From: Bacteriovoracaceae bacterium UBA6153
GTDB taxonomy: Bacteria; Bdellovibrionota; Bacteriovoracia; Bacteriovoracales; Bacteriovoracaceae
Direction of reading: 5' to 3'
NCBI GenBank assembly: GCA_002428265.1
Contig: DIUR01000023.1
Location: forward strand, 124,001 to 188,000
Length of the DNA: 64,000 nt
Shown: in pieces, positions 15,161 through 24,169 of the stretch
Layout of the letters: each line of letters opens with the position of its first letter
Position numbering within the stretch: position 1 is the first letter of the stretch
The notes under the pieces: generated by a model
Database searches by the model: none
Told to the model about the DNA's origin: nothing
What the model saw: the letters and a program-made list of their open reading frames with translations, nothing else
Program-made: the position numbers and the translations under genes

Positions 15161-16795
15161 ATGAGACACGAAATCGTAATGCCCCAAATGGGAGAGTCAA
15201 TTACAACTGGAACAATCACAAAGTGGCACAAAACTGTTGGCGACAAGATTGAACTTGATGAAACACTACTTGAAATTTCTACTGATAAAGTAGAATCAGA
15301 AATTCCTTCGCCAATTGGTGGAGTGATAGTCGAAATCCTTTTTAAAGAAGGCGACACTGTTGACGTTCAAAAGCTAATCGCAGTTATCGAAGACGACGCA
15401 TCAGCAGCAGCAAGTGCTCCAAAAGCAAAGGCCCCAGCGGAAGCGGCACCTGCTGCAAAATCAGCGGCTCCAGCTGCACCAGCAGCAACTGGTTCAGGTG
15501 AAAGATTTGAAATCGTAATGCCTCAAATGGGTGAGTCGATTACTACTGGAACAATTACAAAATGGCACAAGGCCGTAGGTGATAAGATTGCTGTTGATGA
15601 AACACTTCTTGAAATCTCGACTGATAAAGTTGAATCAGAAATTCCTTCTCCATACGAAGGGACTGTTCTAGAGCTTCTTTACAAAGAAGGGGACACTGTT
15701 GACGTTCAAAAACTAATCGCAGTTATTGGCGAAGCAGGAGCAGCTGCTCCTGCTAAATCAGCATCAGCTCCAACTCAAGCAACTGTTAGTACCCCTGCTC
15801 CAAAAGCAGCAGCACCGGCAGCTAAAACTGAAGCTGCAACAACAGACGAAAGATTCTACACTCCACTTGTTAAAGCAATGGCCAAAGAAGCAGGCGTTCC
15901 ACTTTCAGAACTAGCTAGCTTAAAAGGATCTGGAGCTGCTGGAAGAGTGAACAGAGCGGACTTCGAAGCTTATGTTAAAGGTGGAATGAAAGGAGCGAGA
16001 GCTCCGCATCCCAACTCTGCACAAGGGTCTTCGTCTCCAAAAACAGCAGCACCATCAGCACCAGCATCTTTCACACCAGCTTACGCAAAAGGCGAGAGAG
16101 TTGAAATCGTTCCAATGACAAACATCAGAAAGACGATTGCTAGAAATATGCAACAATCAAAATTAACGGCTCCACACGTGAACTCTATCGACGAAGTTGA
16201 TATGACTAATCTTGTGAAGTTCAGAGAAGGATTCAAGAAACAATTCGAGAAAGAAGAAGGATTCTCTCTTACTTACACTCACTTCATTCTATACGCTATT
16301 GTTCAGGCCCTTAAAGAGTTCCCGATTGTTAACTCTTCAGTTGATGGCGACAACATCGTTTACAAAAAAGATATCAACCTTGGATGTGCTGTAGCTGTTC
16401 CTGGTCAAGGTCTGGTTGTTCCAGTTATCAAAGGTGCAGATAATTTAAATCTTAGAGGTCTTGCTCGCGCTCTAGACGTTCTGGTTAATAAAGCAAAAGC
16501 TAAAAAATTAACGATGGAAGACATGTCAGGTGGAACTTATACTTTCACTAACAATGGATCATTCGGAATTTTAGCAGCTACTCCAGTTATTCTTCAGCCA
16601 CAAGTAGCAATCTTCTGTGTTGGTACAATTGCAAAACGCCCAATCGTAACAAAAGACGATGCAATCGCTATCCGTCAGATGATGTACGCGACTCACACTT
16701 ATGACCATAGAGTTATCGATGGTGATGTTGGATCTAAATTCCTTCGCCATGTAATCAACACTCTTCAAACGATGGACCCATCAGGATTATTTTAA
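15161..16795 (+). CDS. 2-oxo acid dehydrogenase E2 with two lipoyl domains
   Basis: 544 residues in the order lipoyl domain 1 (about 3-77), Ala/Pro-rich linker, lipoyl domain 2 (about 116-190), linker, peripheral-subunit-binding domain (about 231-272), linker, and catalytic acyltransferase domain (about 310-544) ending with THTYDHRVIDGD. Each lipoyl domain has the lipoylated Lys in EISTDKVESEI. It carries acyl groups from an E1 to CoA. The lipoyl sequences resemble branched-chain and 2-oxoglutarate E2 proteins, but without E1 the substrate cannot be fixed. AGGAG precedes the ATG. Confidence 0.9.
   Translation: MRHEIVMPQMGESITTGTITKWHKTVGDKIELDETLLEISTDKVESEIPSPIGGVIVEILFKEGDTVDVQKLIAVIEDDASAAASAPKAKAPAEAAPAAKSAAPAAPAATGSGERFEIVMPQMGESITTGTITKWHKAVGDKIAVDETLLEISTDKVESEIPSPYEGTVLELLYKEGDTVDVQKLIAVIGEAGAAAPAKSASAPTQATVSTPAPKAAAPAAKTEAATTDERFYTPLVKAMAKEAGVPLSELASLKGSGAAGRVNRADFEAYVKGGMKGARAPHPNSAQGSSSPKTAAPSAPASFTPAYAKGERVEIVPMTNIRKTIARNMQQSKLTAPHVNSIDEVDMTNLVKFREGFKKQFEKEEGFSLTYTHFILYAIVQALKEFPIVNSSVDGDNIVYKKDINLGCAVAVPGQGLVVPVIKGADNLNLRGLARALDVLVNKAKAKKLTMEDMSGGTYTFTNNGSFGILAATPVILQPQVAIFCVGTIAKRPIVTKDDAIAIRQMMYATHTYDHRVIDGDVGSKFLRHVINTLQTMDPSGLF
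15170..15727 (+). repeat. direct repeat of the lipoyl-domain coding sequence (offset 339 bp)
   Basis: Positions 15170-15388 and 15509-15727 are the same lipoyl domain repeated 113 codons apart. Long nucleotide stretches match with mainly third-position changes, so this is a rather recent or gene-converted internal duplication. Confidence 0.85.
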
Positions 16796-16796
16796 T

Positions 16797-17093
16797 ATGA
16801 AAAAACTATTGGCATTAACTTTCGTTCTCGCTTCTTTTGGATGTTCGTCTACTCGTGATGTTCGCCCGGGAGTTGATGGTATTCACCAGATCAGTATTCT
16901 TGGAGAAGAAGTCAACGATACAGAAAGTGCTGCCTATAAGCAGGCACGTGCCTACTGCCACTCTTTGAAAAAAGATGTGGAGTACTTAAGTGACGAAACT
17001 TTTAAGGCAACACCTAATGAGTTAGACACTGATAAAAAACTTTTTAAGAAATCTGAATCAGTTGCTACTGATCTTAAATTTAAATGTATTTAA
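16797..17093 (+). CDS. Small predicted lipoprotein, function unknown
   Basis: 98 residues. A Lys-Lys start and hydrophobic segment lead to a lipobox ASFGC with Cys16 as the lipidation site. The mature part is polar with two further Cys (CHS and the C-terminal KCI) that could form a disulfide. The ATG begins 1 bp after the E2 stop, so it may be co-transcribed with the dehydrogenase genes. No known family recognised. Confidence 0.75.
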   Translation: MKKLLALTFVLASFGCSSTRDVRPGVDGIHQISILGEEVNDTESAAYKQARAYCHSLKKDVEYLSDETFKATPNELDTDKKLFKKSESVATDLKFKCI

Positions 17094-17107
17094 TTAAGGG
17101 GATTGTT

Positions 17108-17410
17108 ATGAAGTCATTACTAGTATTATTAGTTTTAGTTTCTGCAAGTGCACATGCTTATTCTCCGGATTTTAAACTGACTGTTACTTCTGATAAAACA
17201 GTAAGACTGACAGTTGTAGGTGACGAGAGTGGAAGTTTTTCAGCTTGTAAATATTCAATGAGCTGGTTTGAAGGTTTAAATTTCAAAAAATACTGGGGAC
17301 ATTTCAATCTTGATGCTGGTGACGTTAAAAATTTTGAAGTTAAAAACGACATCGCTACAAAAATTCAGAACCCAACTGCGTCTGTAGAATGCGAATACAT
17401 TGATGGCTAA
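17108..17410 (+). CDS. Small secreted protein, function unknown
   Basis: About 100 residues. ATG at 17108 follows AAGGGG at 7 nt and opens a classic signal peptide (MKSLLVLLVLVSASAHA, cleavage before YSPDF). The mature part of about 84 residues is rich in beta-type alternation with two Cys, like a small periplasmic beta-sandwich. Its start is 14 bp past the lipoprotein stop. No family is recognised. Confidence 0.75.
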   Translation: MKSLLVLLVLVSASAHAYSPDFKLTVTSDKTVRLTVVGDESGSFSACKYSMSWFEGLNFKKYWGHFNLDAGDVKNFEVKNDIATKIQNPTASVECEYIDG

Positions 17411-18296
17411 AATTTCCGGTTTCACTTTTATAAAAAACGGTCTCACTCTCGGGTATCCAATACTCGAGAGTGTACTCTCTATTGAAGCTATCTGCGATGA
17501 AGTCATCATCAATGTTGGTTTCGACGACATTGAACTCCAGAAAGACGATGGAACTTTCGCTTATCTAAAAGAAAACCTAAAAGGCGATAAGTATAAGTTT
17601 GTCACGAGCTGGTGGGACCCAAGCATCACAAAAAGTGGATTAATTCTCTCTCAACAAACCAACATTGCGCTTAAAGAGTGTACAGGGGATTACTGCATGT
17701 ATATCCAGGGCGACGAGTGCGTTCATGAAGATGATCTGCAGTCTATCGTTGATGGTGTGAAAGAGATGGAAAGCAACAAGGCCATCGATGGCCTGATTTT
17801 TAATTACATGCATTTTTACGGCAACGTCGATACTTATAAGTACACTAGAAACCTTTATAGAAGAGAAGTGCGCCTGGTGAGAAATCACAAAGGCATTAAG
17901 TCATGGCTAGATGCTCAGGGCTTTAGAGCTGCTGACGATACAAAAATTAAGGCGCGCCTTATTTCTGCACGCATTTTTCACTACGGTTGGGCCCGTGCTC
18001 AACAAGTTATGAAAAAGAAAATCCAGGTCTTTGATACTTTTTATCATGGCCATGATCACGGTAGGCAAGAAGGTGTTAAAGAGTTCCAGTACGAAAGAAA
18101 CTGGGGACTGAGAAAATTTAAAAAGACCCATCCAAAAGTTATGAAGAACTGGATAGAAAAAAATAAAAATCCAATTGATCTTATGGCCCTTCCGCTTACT
18201 CTGGATTGGAATGTTCCGGGGCTGATGTTCACCGATGGTATCGAAGCTGTTACTGGCTATCGTCTGGGTGAATATAAAAACTACAGGCGCATTTAA
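17403..18296 (+). CDS. Family-2-like glycosyltransferase
   Basis: 297 residues from ATG 17403, overlapping the preceding stop codon. The N-terminus (ISGFTFIKNG, then CDEVIINVGF) and the YCMYIQGDECVHEDDL segment fit a GT-A nucleotide-sugar fold, with the Gly-Asp-Glu run at the place of the usual DXD metal site. Middle and C-terminal regions are rich in aromatic and basic residues (FYHGHDHGRQEG). Acceptor and sugar are unknown. The overlap with a secreted-protein gene is probably only compactness. Confidence 0.7.
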   Translation: MAKISGFTFIKNGLTLGYPILESVLSIEAICDEVIINVGFDDIELQKDDGTFAYLKENLKGDKYKFVTSWWDPSITKSGLILSQQTNIALKECTGDYCMYIQGDECVHEDDLQSIVDGVKEMESNKAIDGLIFNYMHFYGNVDTYKYTRNLYRREVRLVRNHKGIKSWLDAQGFRAADDTKIKARLISARIFHYGWARAQQVMKKKIQVFDTFYHGHDHGRQEGVKEFQYERNWGLRKFKKTHPKVMKNWIEKNKNPIDLMALPLTLDWNVPGLMFTDGIEAVTGYRLGEYKNYRRI

Positions 18297-18424
18297 CTTT
18301 ATTATCTAATCAATCCAATCAGGATTAGAAAAGTACCCAACTCACATTTTCGTGTTCACTTTTTTGTTTAGTTATTTTGTTATATACTCAAACCTTGACT
18401 CACAATCCTTATGGAGATTTTTAT

Positions 18425-19465
18425 ATGAAAGGACTTTTTGATCCAATTGATTTAGGAAATTTAAAACTTCCCAACAGAATTATTATGGCCCCTCTTACAC
18501 GAGCGCGCGCAGGTGTCTCGAGGATTCCAAATGATTTAATGGCAACTTATTATGCTCAAAGGGCCACTGCAGGTCTTATCATTACTGAAGCCACTTCAGT
18601 GACTCCAATGGGAGTGGGCTATGCAGATACTCCAGGGATCTGGTCACAAGAGCAAGTTGAAGGTTGGAAAAAAATTACAAGTGCAGTTCATGCAAAAGGC
18701 GGAAGCATTGTCATGCAATTGTGGCACGTAGGAAGAATTTCTGATCCGATCTTTTTAGATGGACAACAACCTGTTGCACCGAGCGCGATCGCAGCAGAGG
18801 GCCATGTGAGTTTAGTAAGACCACTTAAAAATTATGTTGTCCCACGTGCACTGGAGACTTCAGAAATTCCAGGAATTGTTGAGGCCTATAGAATTGGTGC
18901 AGCTAATGCAAAGGCCGCAGGTTTTGATGGTGTTGAAATCCATGGAGCTAACGGATACCTGCTGGATCAATTTCTTCAAGACAGTACAAATAAAAGAACG
19001 GATAAATACGGTGGAAGCCTAGAAAATAGAGCGCGTCTTCCGCTTGAAGTTGTCGATGCTGTTTTAACGGTATGGGACGCAGGAAATGTTGGTTACCATA
19101 TTGCTCCAAGAGCAGACTCTCACACTATGGGAGATTCAAACTTAAAAGCAACATTCACTTATTTGATGGAGCAGTTAGGAGAGAGAAAGTTAGCTTTCGT
19201 TTTCTCACGCGAGCATCAAGGTGAGGGATACCTTGGGCGCGATTTGAAAAAAGCTTTCGGTGGAAATTATATTGCTAATCAACAGCTTGATAAAGAAGTG
19301 GCCTTGAAGCTAATCCTTGAAGATGAAGCAACTGCTGTAGCTTTCGGAATGGATTATATTTCTAACCCTGACCTGGTTCGTAAGCTGCGAGACAATATTC
19401 CACTTACTCCAGTTAATAAAGAAACGATTTATGCTCAGGGAGCTACTGGATACACTGATTACTAA
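18425..19465 (+). CDS. Old Yellow Enzyme family NADH:flavin oxidoreductase
   Basis: 346 residues from ATG 18425, chosen for the GGAG site 8 nt upstream. FMN and substrate residues are visible: MAPLTRAR near the start, MQLWHVGRIS, and EIHGANGYLLDQFLQ with KRTDKYGGSLENRARL. OYEs reduce activated alkenes, nitro compounds or N-ethylmaleimide. The second half is atypical (VWDAGNVGYHIAPRADSHTMGD), but the family assignment is firm. Its stop codon overlaps the convergent glycosyltransferase by 4 bp. Confidence 0.9.
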   Translation: MKGLFDPIDLGNLKLPNRIIMAPLTRARAGVSRIPNDLMATYYAQRATAGLIITEATSVTPMGVGYADTPGIWSQEQVEGWKKITSAVHAKGGSIVMQLWHVGRISDPIFLDGQQPVAPSAIAAEGHVSLVRPLKNYVVPRALETSEIPGIVEAYRIGAANAKAAGFDGVEIHGANGYLLDQFLQDSTNKRTDKYGGSLENRARLPLEVVDAVLTVWDAGNVGYHIAPRADSHTMGDSNLKATFTYLMEQLGERKLAFVFSREHQGEGYLGRDLKKAFGGNYIANQQLDKEVALKLILEDEATAVAFGMDYISNPDLVRKLRDNIPLTPVNKETIYAQGATGYTDY

Positions 19466-20454
19466 AGCGACTTATAGATATTCATGTAAGCATCAGCTGC
19501 TTTTTTCCAGTCAAACATTTTAGACCTATTTATTAAACGATTCTTTTTTTCCGGTGTGAAATTTTTCATGCCGGAGACGAAGACGTCTTTCATAGACTCA
19601 GCTTCAAAATTATTAAAGTAGTAAGCATCCTCTCCACCAATTTCAGGTAGGCTGGTTTTATCTGAAATAAATAGGGGCAGTCCCATACTCATGGCCTCCG
19701 CGACAGGAAGTCCAAACCCCTCTAAGAGCGAAGGGAAGATGAAGGCTTCAGCATTTTGGTAATACCAAATTTTATGAGCTTCATCGATTGTTCCCACTAA
19801 AAAGAATCTGTCACTTAATCCTTCTTCTAAGATACGTTTTTGCATATCTTTGGCATAAGAGTGAAAAGTTGTCCCGGCCACGACAATTTTGTAATCGGGG
19901 AGAAGTTTTAAGAAATCAATCAAGACGTGAAAATTTTTCTTTGGAAGAACTGTTCCGACAGAGAAAATAAATTTCCCATTGGGAACGAATAGTGGTTTTT
20001 CAGCCTTGTTGCCTAGTGAGATCCCATTGTAGATCACTTGAGTTTTATTCATATCGATTTTAAAATTCTTTTGAACTTCACTGGCCGTAAATTGTGAAAT
20101 GAAAGTGACGACTCTTGCTCTATCAATTCTTTTTTGCAGTGTTCGTTTATAAAACTCACCTGAGCCAAATTGAGAGCTTTCATAGAGTGCGTTTAAATCG
20201 TGAACTGTTAAAATATATTTTGTCTTAGATGACCATGGAAGAAAAGGAGAGTCCTGATGAACGGCATGAAAGACATCACATTTTGGCAGGATAAAAGGAA
20301 ACTTCTTAGCAAGCTTTAAAAATTTTCCTGGGCGAAAGTACTCCAGATTCAACTCTGATTTATCAAAGTAATTTTTTAGGTGCAGACAAAATTGTCCAAG
20401 GCCTGAGTAAGGGTCTTTTATTTTTTCAAAATCGATAAGAATTTTTTTTAGCAT
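19462..20454 (-). CDS. GT4-family (GT-B fold) glycosyltransferase
   Basis: 330 residues. The C-terminal half has the GT4 donor site: FSVGTVLPKKNF near 165-176 and FPSLLEGFGLPVAEAM (EX7E motif). The N-terminal half is acceptor-type. It probably transfers a sugar from a nucleotide donor in cell-surface polysaccharide synthesis. The ATG lies inside the 3' end of the Nudix gene (7-bp overlap), so they are coupled. Acceptor is unknown. Confidence 0.85.
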   Translation of the reverse strand: MLKKILIDFEKIKDPYSGLGQFCLHLKNYFDKSELNLEYFRPGKFLKLAKKFPFILPKCDVFHAVHQDSPFLPWSSKTKYILTVHDLNALYESSQFGSGEFYKRTLQKRIDRARVVTFISQFTASEVQKNFKIDMNKTQVIYNGISLGNKAEKPLFVPNGKFIFSVGTVLPKKNFHVLIDFLKLLPDYKIVVAGTTFHSYAKDMQKRILEEGLSDRFFLVGTIDEAHKIWYYQNAEAFIFPSLLEGFGLPVAEAMSMGLPLFISDKTSLPEIGGEDAYYFNNFEAESMKDVFVSGMKNFTPEKKNRLINRSKMFDWKKAADAYMNIYKSL

Positions 20455-20903
20455 AGTGATTTAATAATCTCTTCAAGTCCTGGCGGGTAGAGATGAGCGC
20501 CTTCATTTTTTATTTCTTCAACACTTCTCCAGACAGCTGTGGCCGTTCTCCCATCGTGTTCGTGAATAATCAGAGCATTTTTTTCGTATACGGCCCTATT
20601 GTTAAACTCGGCCTTGTAAATCATAACGATTTCGTGGAAAGCTTTGTTCTCGTAAGTAAAAATATTTTCTAGAGTCTGCAAGTAGCCTTGAAGCGTGATT
20701 TGTTCATTTAGTTCTTCAAGCATCTCTCTTTTTAAGCAAGCGGAAGCAGTCTCACCAAAGTCAATTCCTCCTCCCAGTGGGCGGTAGAATTTCTCTTTTG
20801 TATAAGTGTCAGTTCCCTGATGGTACAGAAATTGATTTTTTGGATTTTTTATAAGGGCCAGAGCGATTGGGCGGATGGCCTGAAGTGGTAGCGGGTGTTC
20901 CAT
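20448..20903 (-). CDS. Nudix hydrolase
   Basis: 151 residues from ATG 20903. The Nudix box GGGIDFGETASACLKREMLEE (about residues 44-64) has the Gly, Glu and REXXEE catalytic pattern. Nudix enzymes hydrolyse nucleoside diphosphates linked to another group. An upstream in-frame start at 20942 lies inside the terminator of the endonuclease gene and is rejected; AGGA sits 7 nt before 20903. It is coupled to the GT4 gene, so a nucleotide-sugar substrate is conceivable. Confidence 0.85.
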   Translation of the reverse strand: MEHPLPLQAIRPIALALIKNPKNQFLYHQGTDTYTKEKFYRPLGGGIDFGETASACLKREMLEELNEQITLQGYLQTLENIFTYENKAFHEIVMIYKAEFNNRAVYEKNALIIHEHDGRTATAVWRSVEEIKNEGAHLYPPGLEEIIKSLC

Positions 20904-20913
20904 GATAAGTCCT

Positions 20914-20944
20914 AAAATAAAAAGTGCCGCATGTAGCGGCACTT
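20914..20944 (-). terminator. intrinsic terminator of the upstream endonuclease gene
   Basis: On the - strand AAGTGCCGC pairs with GCGGCACTT (9 bp, 5-nt loop), followed by TTTTTATTTT. It lies 17 bp beyond the endonuclease stop and just upstream of the Nudix gene, setting the boundary between them. Confidence 0.8.
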
Positions 20945-20960
20945 AAGATTATAGAACAGA

Positions 20961-21809
20961 TTAAAACTTATTGATGTAGTTAGCAAGTTGAGGAAAGTCG
21001 ATAAATGGATTTCTATTTCCTTGAGCAGAATGGATTTCATTATTTCTTTCCATTTCAGCAGCATCAACTGGATCTTGGTCATGCCATCTTCTTAAAACGA
21101 CTTCTTCAGCAGTTGGGATCTTAATTTTGTATCTTACTGAGAAGTAGAAAAGTGCTCTTGCAACATTTCCTTTGTGCTCAGTTGGTGGCTCGAAAAGTGT
21201 ATCTGATCCGCCACCTTCATTTGAAGAACCTGATTTAGATGCTTCACAGTTGTCCAACGATCCGCTCTCGTAAGAGATTTCAGCGAAGTTATAGTTTCCT
21301 CTAACTGAGTTTGCTTTTGAGTCAGTTGGGAAGAGGTGGTGAAGATCTGATTTTTGAGTTTCTTTTGGAAATTGTCCTGAGAACTTGCTTTGAGGCCAAG
21401 TGTGTTCACAGTTGATTTGGTTGCTGTTTGGAATAGCACCTGGTCTAACGTTTGCTCCACCAGCAAAAATCTTGTGGCAGTAAACGTCTTTAATGAAATA
21501 TTTTCCGTTTTCGTTTTCTAGGTGAAGTTTACCGAAAAGAATTTTTCTAGCTCCATCGTATCCTAGTACTCTGTGGCCGTAACAGTTACCATCATTAGTT
21601 GTTTCGCAACCAAGAGTGTCGTTACCACCTTTAGAATCTTTTTGGTGGTTAGAAGTTAATACAGTGTAGATTTCAGTTTTAAGAGCGTCGTCTTTAAGAG
21701 CAGACGAAGCAAGCTTTTGAATGAAAACTGTTGGGTAGTATGTAGATACACCTTCCGCTGATGCACTTGATACTAGAGCAAGGAGAAGTAAAGCAATCGT
21801 TGTCTTCAA
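20961..21809 (-). CDS. Secreted endonuclease I (EndA/NucM family), copy 1
   Basis: 282 residues with a signal peptide (KTTIALLLLALVSSASA). The mature part has the family core NCEHTWPQSKFSGQFP followed by KSDLHHLFPTDSKANSVRGN, holding the catalytic His and metal ligands. It degrades DNA outside the cytoplasm; in a predator it could digest prey DNA. The start is TTG at 21809, preceded by AGGGA that is the 3' arm of a strong hairpin at 21813-21847. Copy 2 lies upstream on the same strand. An extra Cys-containing insert (GCETTNDGNCYGHRV) distinguishes it from copy 2. Confidence 0.92.
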   Translation of the reverse strand: MKTTIALLLLALVSSASAEGVSTYYPTVFIQKLASSALKDDALKTEIYTVLTSNHQKDSKGGNDTLGCETTNDGNCYGHRVLGYDGARKILFGKLHLENENGKYFIKDVYCHKIFAGGANVRPGAIPNSNQINCEHTWPQSKFSGQFPKETQKSDLHHLFPTDSKANSVRGNYNFAEISYESGSLDNCEASKSGSSNEGGGSDTLFEPPTEHKGNVARALFYFSVRYKIKIPTAEEVVLRRWHDQDPVDAAEMERNNEIHSAQGNRNPFIDFPQLANYINKF

Positions 21810-21812
21810 GAT

Positions 21813-21847
21813 ATTCCCTTTGTAAAAGTCGTTTTAGCAAAGGGAAT
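21813..21847 (-). promoter_or_regulatory. 5' leader hairpin sequestering the ribosome site of endonuclease copy 1
   Basis: In the mRNA, ATTCCCTTTG pairs perfectly with CAAAGGGAAT, and the inner TAAAA/TTTTA arms extend the stem with one bulged base and a 4-nt loop. The AAAGGGA Shine-Dalgarno is wholly in the 3' arm, 3 nt before the TTG start. Such a structure would block ribosome loading until melted or remodelled. Confidence 0.65.
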
Positions 21848-21941
21848 TTAAAATAATGGATTAGGTATGGCCAATAGAAAGTATTAGTTTTGCTAATAAA
21901 ATTCTTACAGAAATCTTAAGATTCTTACTTGAAACAATATG

Positions 21942-22670
21942 TTAGAAGTCAGAAATCTGGTCAATTAGCTCAGGGCGGTCAATGAAAGGGTTGCGATTTC
22001 CTTGAAGTTTTTCGATTGCGCTGTTACGTGCCATTTCTTCATCATCAACTGGATCTAGGTGGTTCCATCTTTTTAGGAACTCTTCTTGAGCTTCGCCAAT
22101 TGGCATTTTGTAGCGAACTGAGAAGTAGAAAAGTGCACGTGCAACGTTCCCTTTATGGCTCGTTGGTGGCTCGAAGTAAGTGTTTCCACCACTTGTTACC
22201 GATGGTCCTGACTTAGAAGTATCGCAGTTTTTAAGGTTGCGGTTTTCTGTTACGTCGGCGAACTCAAAGTTCCCTCTAGTAGAGTTAGCTTTTGAATCTG
22301 TTGGGAAAAGGTGGTGCATGTCTGATTTTTGAAGCTCAGTAGGGAAAGCTCCAGTGAACTTACTTTGAGGCCATGTGTGCTCGCAGTTAAGTTGGTTTTG
22401 GTCTGGAAGGTTTCCAGGGCCCACACCTTTTGTGTAATTGATTTCACAGTAAAGATCTTTAACGTAGTAGCCTTCAGATCCTTTTACCAGGTGAAGTTGT
22501 CCAAAAAGGAACTTCTTTGCAGGGTTATATCCAACTGCTTTGTGATTTTTGCTGGCAAGTTTGAAGAGCTCAAGCTTTAGGGCATCATCTTTCGGATTCG
22601 GTGCAAATGCAAAAGCATTGAGAGAGAAAAAACTTAAAAGCAAAACCAACATTGCAAAATTTTTCTTCAT
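21942..22670 (-). CDS. Secreted endonuclease I (EndA/NucM family), copy 2
   Basis: About 242 residues with a signal peptide (KKNFAMLVLLLSFFSLNAFA). The core NCEHTWPQSKFTGAFP and KSDMHHLFPTDSKANSTRGN match copy 1 closely; the mature protein is about 35 residues shorter near its N-terminus. ATG at 22670 has AAGGA at 6 nt; an ATG two codons earlier abuts the same site. The pair arose by tandem duplication. There is no hairpin like that of copy 1, so their expression may differ. Confidence 0.92.
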   Translation of the reverse strand: MKKNFAMLVLLLSFFSLNAFAFAPNPKDDALKLELFKLASKNHKAVGYNPAKKFLFGQLHLVKGSEGYYVKDLYCEINYTKGVGPGNLPDQNQLNCEHTWPQSKFTGAFPTELQKSDMHHLFPTDSKANSTRGNFEFADVTENRNLKNCDTSKSGPSVTSGGNTYFEPPTSHKGNVARALFYFSVRYKMPIGEAQEEFLKRWNHLDPVDDEEMARNSAIEKLQGNRNPFIDRPELIDQISDF

Positions 22671-22787
22671 TTTCATTCCTTTGAAGTATTCGTGTGAATA
22701 AAGTCTAGGAGAATGACATTAGAATGACTAATAATTTTTATTAGGATTAAGTTAAATTCAATTAATGTAAGACTTTTTTCTCAGAAG

Positions 22788-24059
22788 TTAGAAAAGTTTC
22801 TTCAGTGAATCAAGGCGTTGTTTGATTCCAATTTCTCTTCCTTCTACAGTCGGCCGGTAAAATTCTGGGATTTTTTCAGAGGTATAATCTTGTTTTACCC
22901 AATGATGAGGGTAGTTGTGAGGATATAAATAAGGAGCAGATCCAGGTGGTGGATAATTTTTTAAATGATCAGGTGTATCGATAGTTTCTGTTTGCTTCAC
23001 ATATTCCAGAGCTTCATTAATTGCCATGTAACTCGCATTACTTTTAAATGTTGAAGCTAAATATGTTGTCGCCTGCGATAAAATAATTCTCGCTTCCGGC
23101 ATTCCAATTTGTGAAACCGCTTGAAGAGCATTCAGCGCAAGGCCCAATGCTGTAGGGTCTGCATTACCGACATCTTCACTGGCAAAAATCACCAATCTTC
23201 TTGCGATAAAGACCGGGTCTTCTCCGCCATCAATCATCACTGCAAGCCAGAGCACTGCTGCTTGAGGGTCACTTCCGCGCATACTTTTTATAAAAGCAGA
23301 GATGACATCATAGTGACGATTGCCACCTTTATCAAAGGCGCGCGCGTTTTCTATAATGAGCTCTTTTACTGATTCTTTAGTGGGATTCACTAATTCGAGA
23401 GCGGCTTCTAATGAGTTCAATGCCACTCTGGCATCTCCACCAGCATAACTTGCAATCGTTTTTGTAAGTTCAGTTGGAAAGTCTAAATTGGATTTTTTGA
23501 GAGCGTTATTTAAAATAGTCTCAATAGAGTCCGAGTTTAAAATTTTAAGCTCTATAATGTGCATGCGAGATAAAAGGGCCTTATTAACCGAAACTCTCGG
23601 GTTTTCTGTCGTGGCACCAATTAAGGTAAAGGCCCCTTCTTCTATATAAGGAAGAAGAGCGTCTTGTTGAGCTTTGTTGAATCTATGGATCTCATCTATA
23701 AAGATGATGGAGTATTTGCCAGTAAGGGATTTGGTCTCAAGGGCTTCAGCGATGATCTTCTTGAGGTCGGCAACACCACCTAAAACCGCGTTAAACGTGT
23801 AGAATTCCTTCTTAGAGAGCTTGGCCAGGAGGCGAGCAAGGGTTGTCTTACCGGTTCCTGAGGGTCCAAATAAAATGATGCTAGGGAAATTTTGTTGCTT
23901 AAGGTAGGGGTACTTTTGAAAAATTTCCGAATGTCCGATAAACTCAGAGAACTCTTCCGGGCGAATTCTGTGTGCTAAGGGCGACTGGGTCCCTTGCATT
24001 CCGTTTGGTTCTCCCTCTGAGAGGTCTGTGTCAAATAAAGTCGTTTGTTTTTTTACCAT
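22788..24059 (-). CDS. rarA: Replication-associated recombination protein A (AAA+ ATPase)
   Basis: About 423 residues. Walker A GPSGTGKT, Walker B IIFIDEIHRFN, sensor GATTENP and the C-terminal MgsA tetramerisation part (IMIDGGEDPVFIARRLV, PPGSAPYLYPHNYP) are diagnostic for RarA/MgsA, which acts at stalled replication forks. ATG at 24059 (AGAAG nearby) is used; an ATG at 24077 is in frame. It is divergent from rpsU across about 110 bp. Confidence 0.92.
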   Translation of the reverse strand: MVKKQTTLFDTDLSEGEPNGMQGTQSPLAHRIRPEEFSEFIGHSEIFQKYPYLKQQNFPSIILFGPSGTGKTTLARLLAKLSKKEFYTFNAVLGGVADLKKIIAEALETKSLTGKYSIIFIDEIHRFNKAQQDALLPYIEEGAFTLIGATTENPRVSVNKALLSRMHIIELKILNSDSIETILNNALKKSNLDFPTELTKTIASYAGGDARVALNSLEAALELVNPTKESVKELIIENARAFDKGGNRHYDVISAFIKSMRGSDPQAAVLWLAVMIDGGEDPVFIARRLVIFASEDVGNADPTALGLALNALQAVSQIGMPEARIILSQATTYLASTFKSNASYMAINEALEYVKQTETIDTPDHLKNYPPPGSAPYLYPHNYPHHWVKQDYTSEKIPEFYRPTVEGREIGIKQRLDSLKKLF

Positions 24060-24122
24060 AGCTTCTTTGATTATCATTGACTGGAAAGTGGCGCTATCTT
24101 ACATTGTTAAAACTTTTTAAAT

Positions 24123-24137
24123 ACTACAATTTGTAGT
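24123..24137. promoter_or_regulatory. 15-bp palindrome upstream of rpsU
   Basis: ACTACAA-T-TTGTAGT is a perfect dyad 33 bp before the rpsU ATG, in the rarA/rpsU divergent region. TACAAT inside it could serve as a -10 box. Whether it is an operator or chance is open. Confidence 0.35.
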
Positions 24138-24169
24138 TCCGAATGCCAAGAAAGAGGAGGTGACTTAAA

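Noticed and set aside
22728..22744. CTAATAA/TTATTAG hairpin as rarA terminator
   Set aside because: The 7-bp stem is AT-only with a 3-nt loop in AT-rich DNA; it is likely chance.
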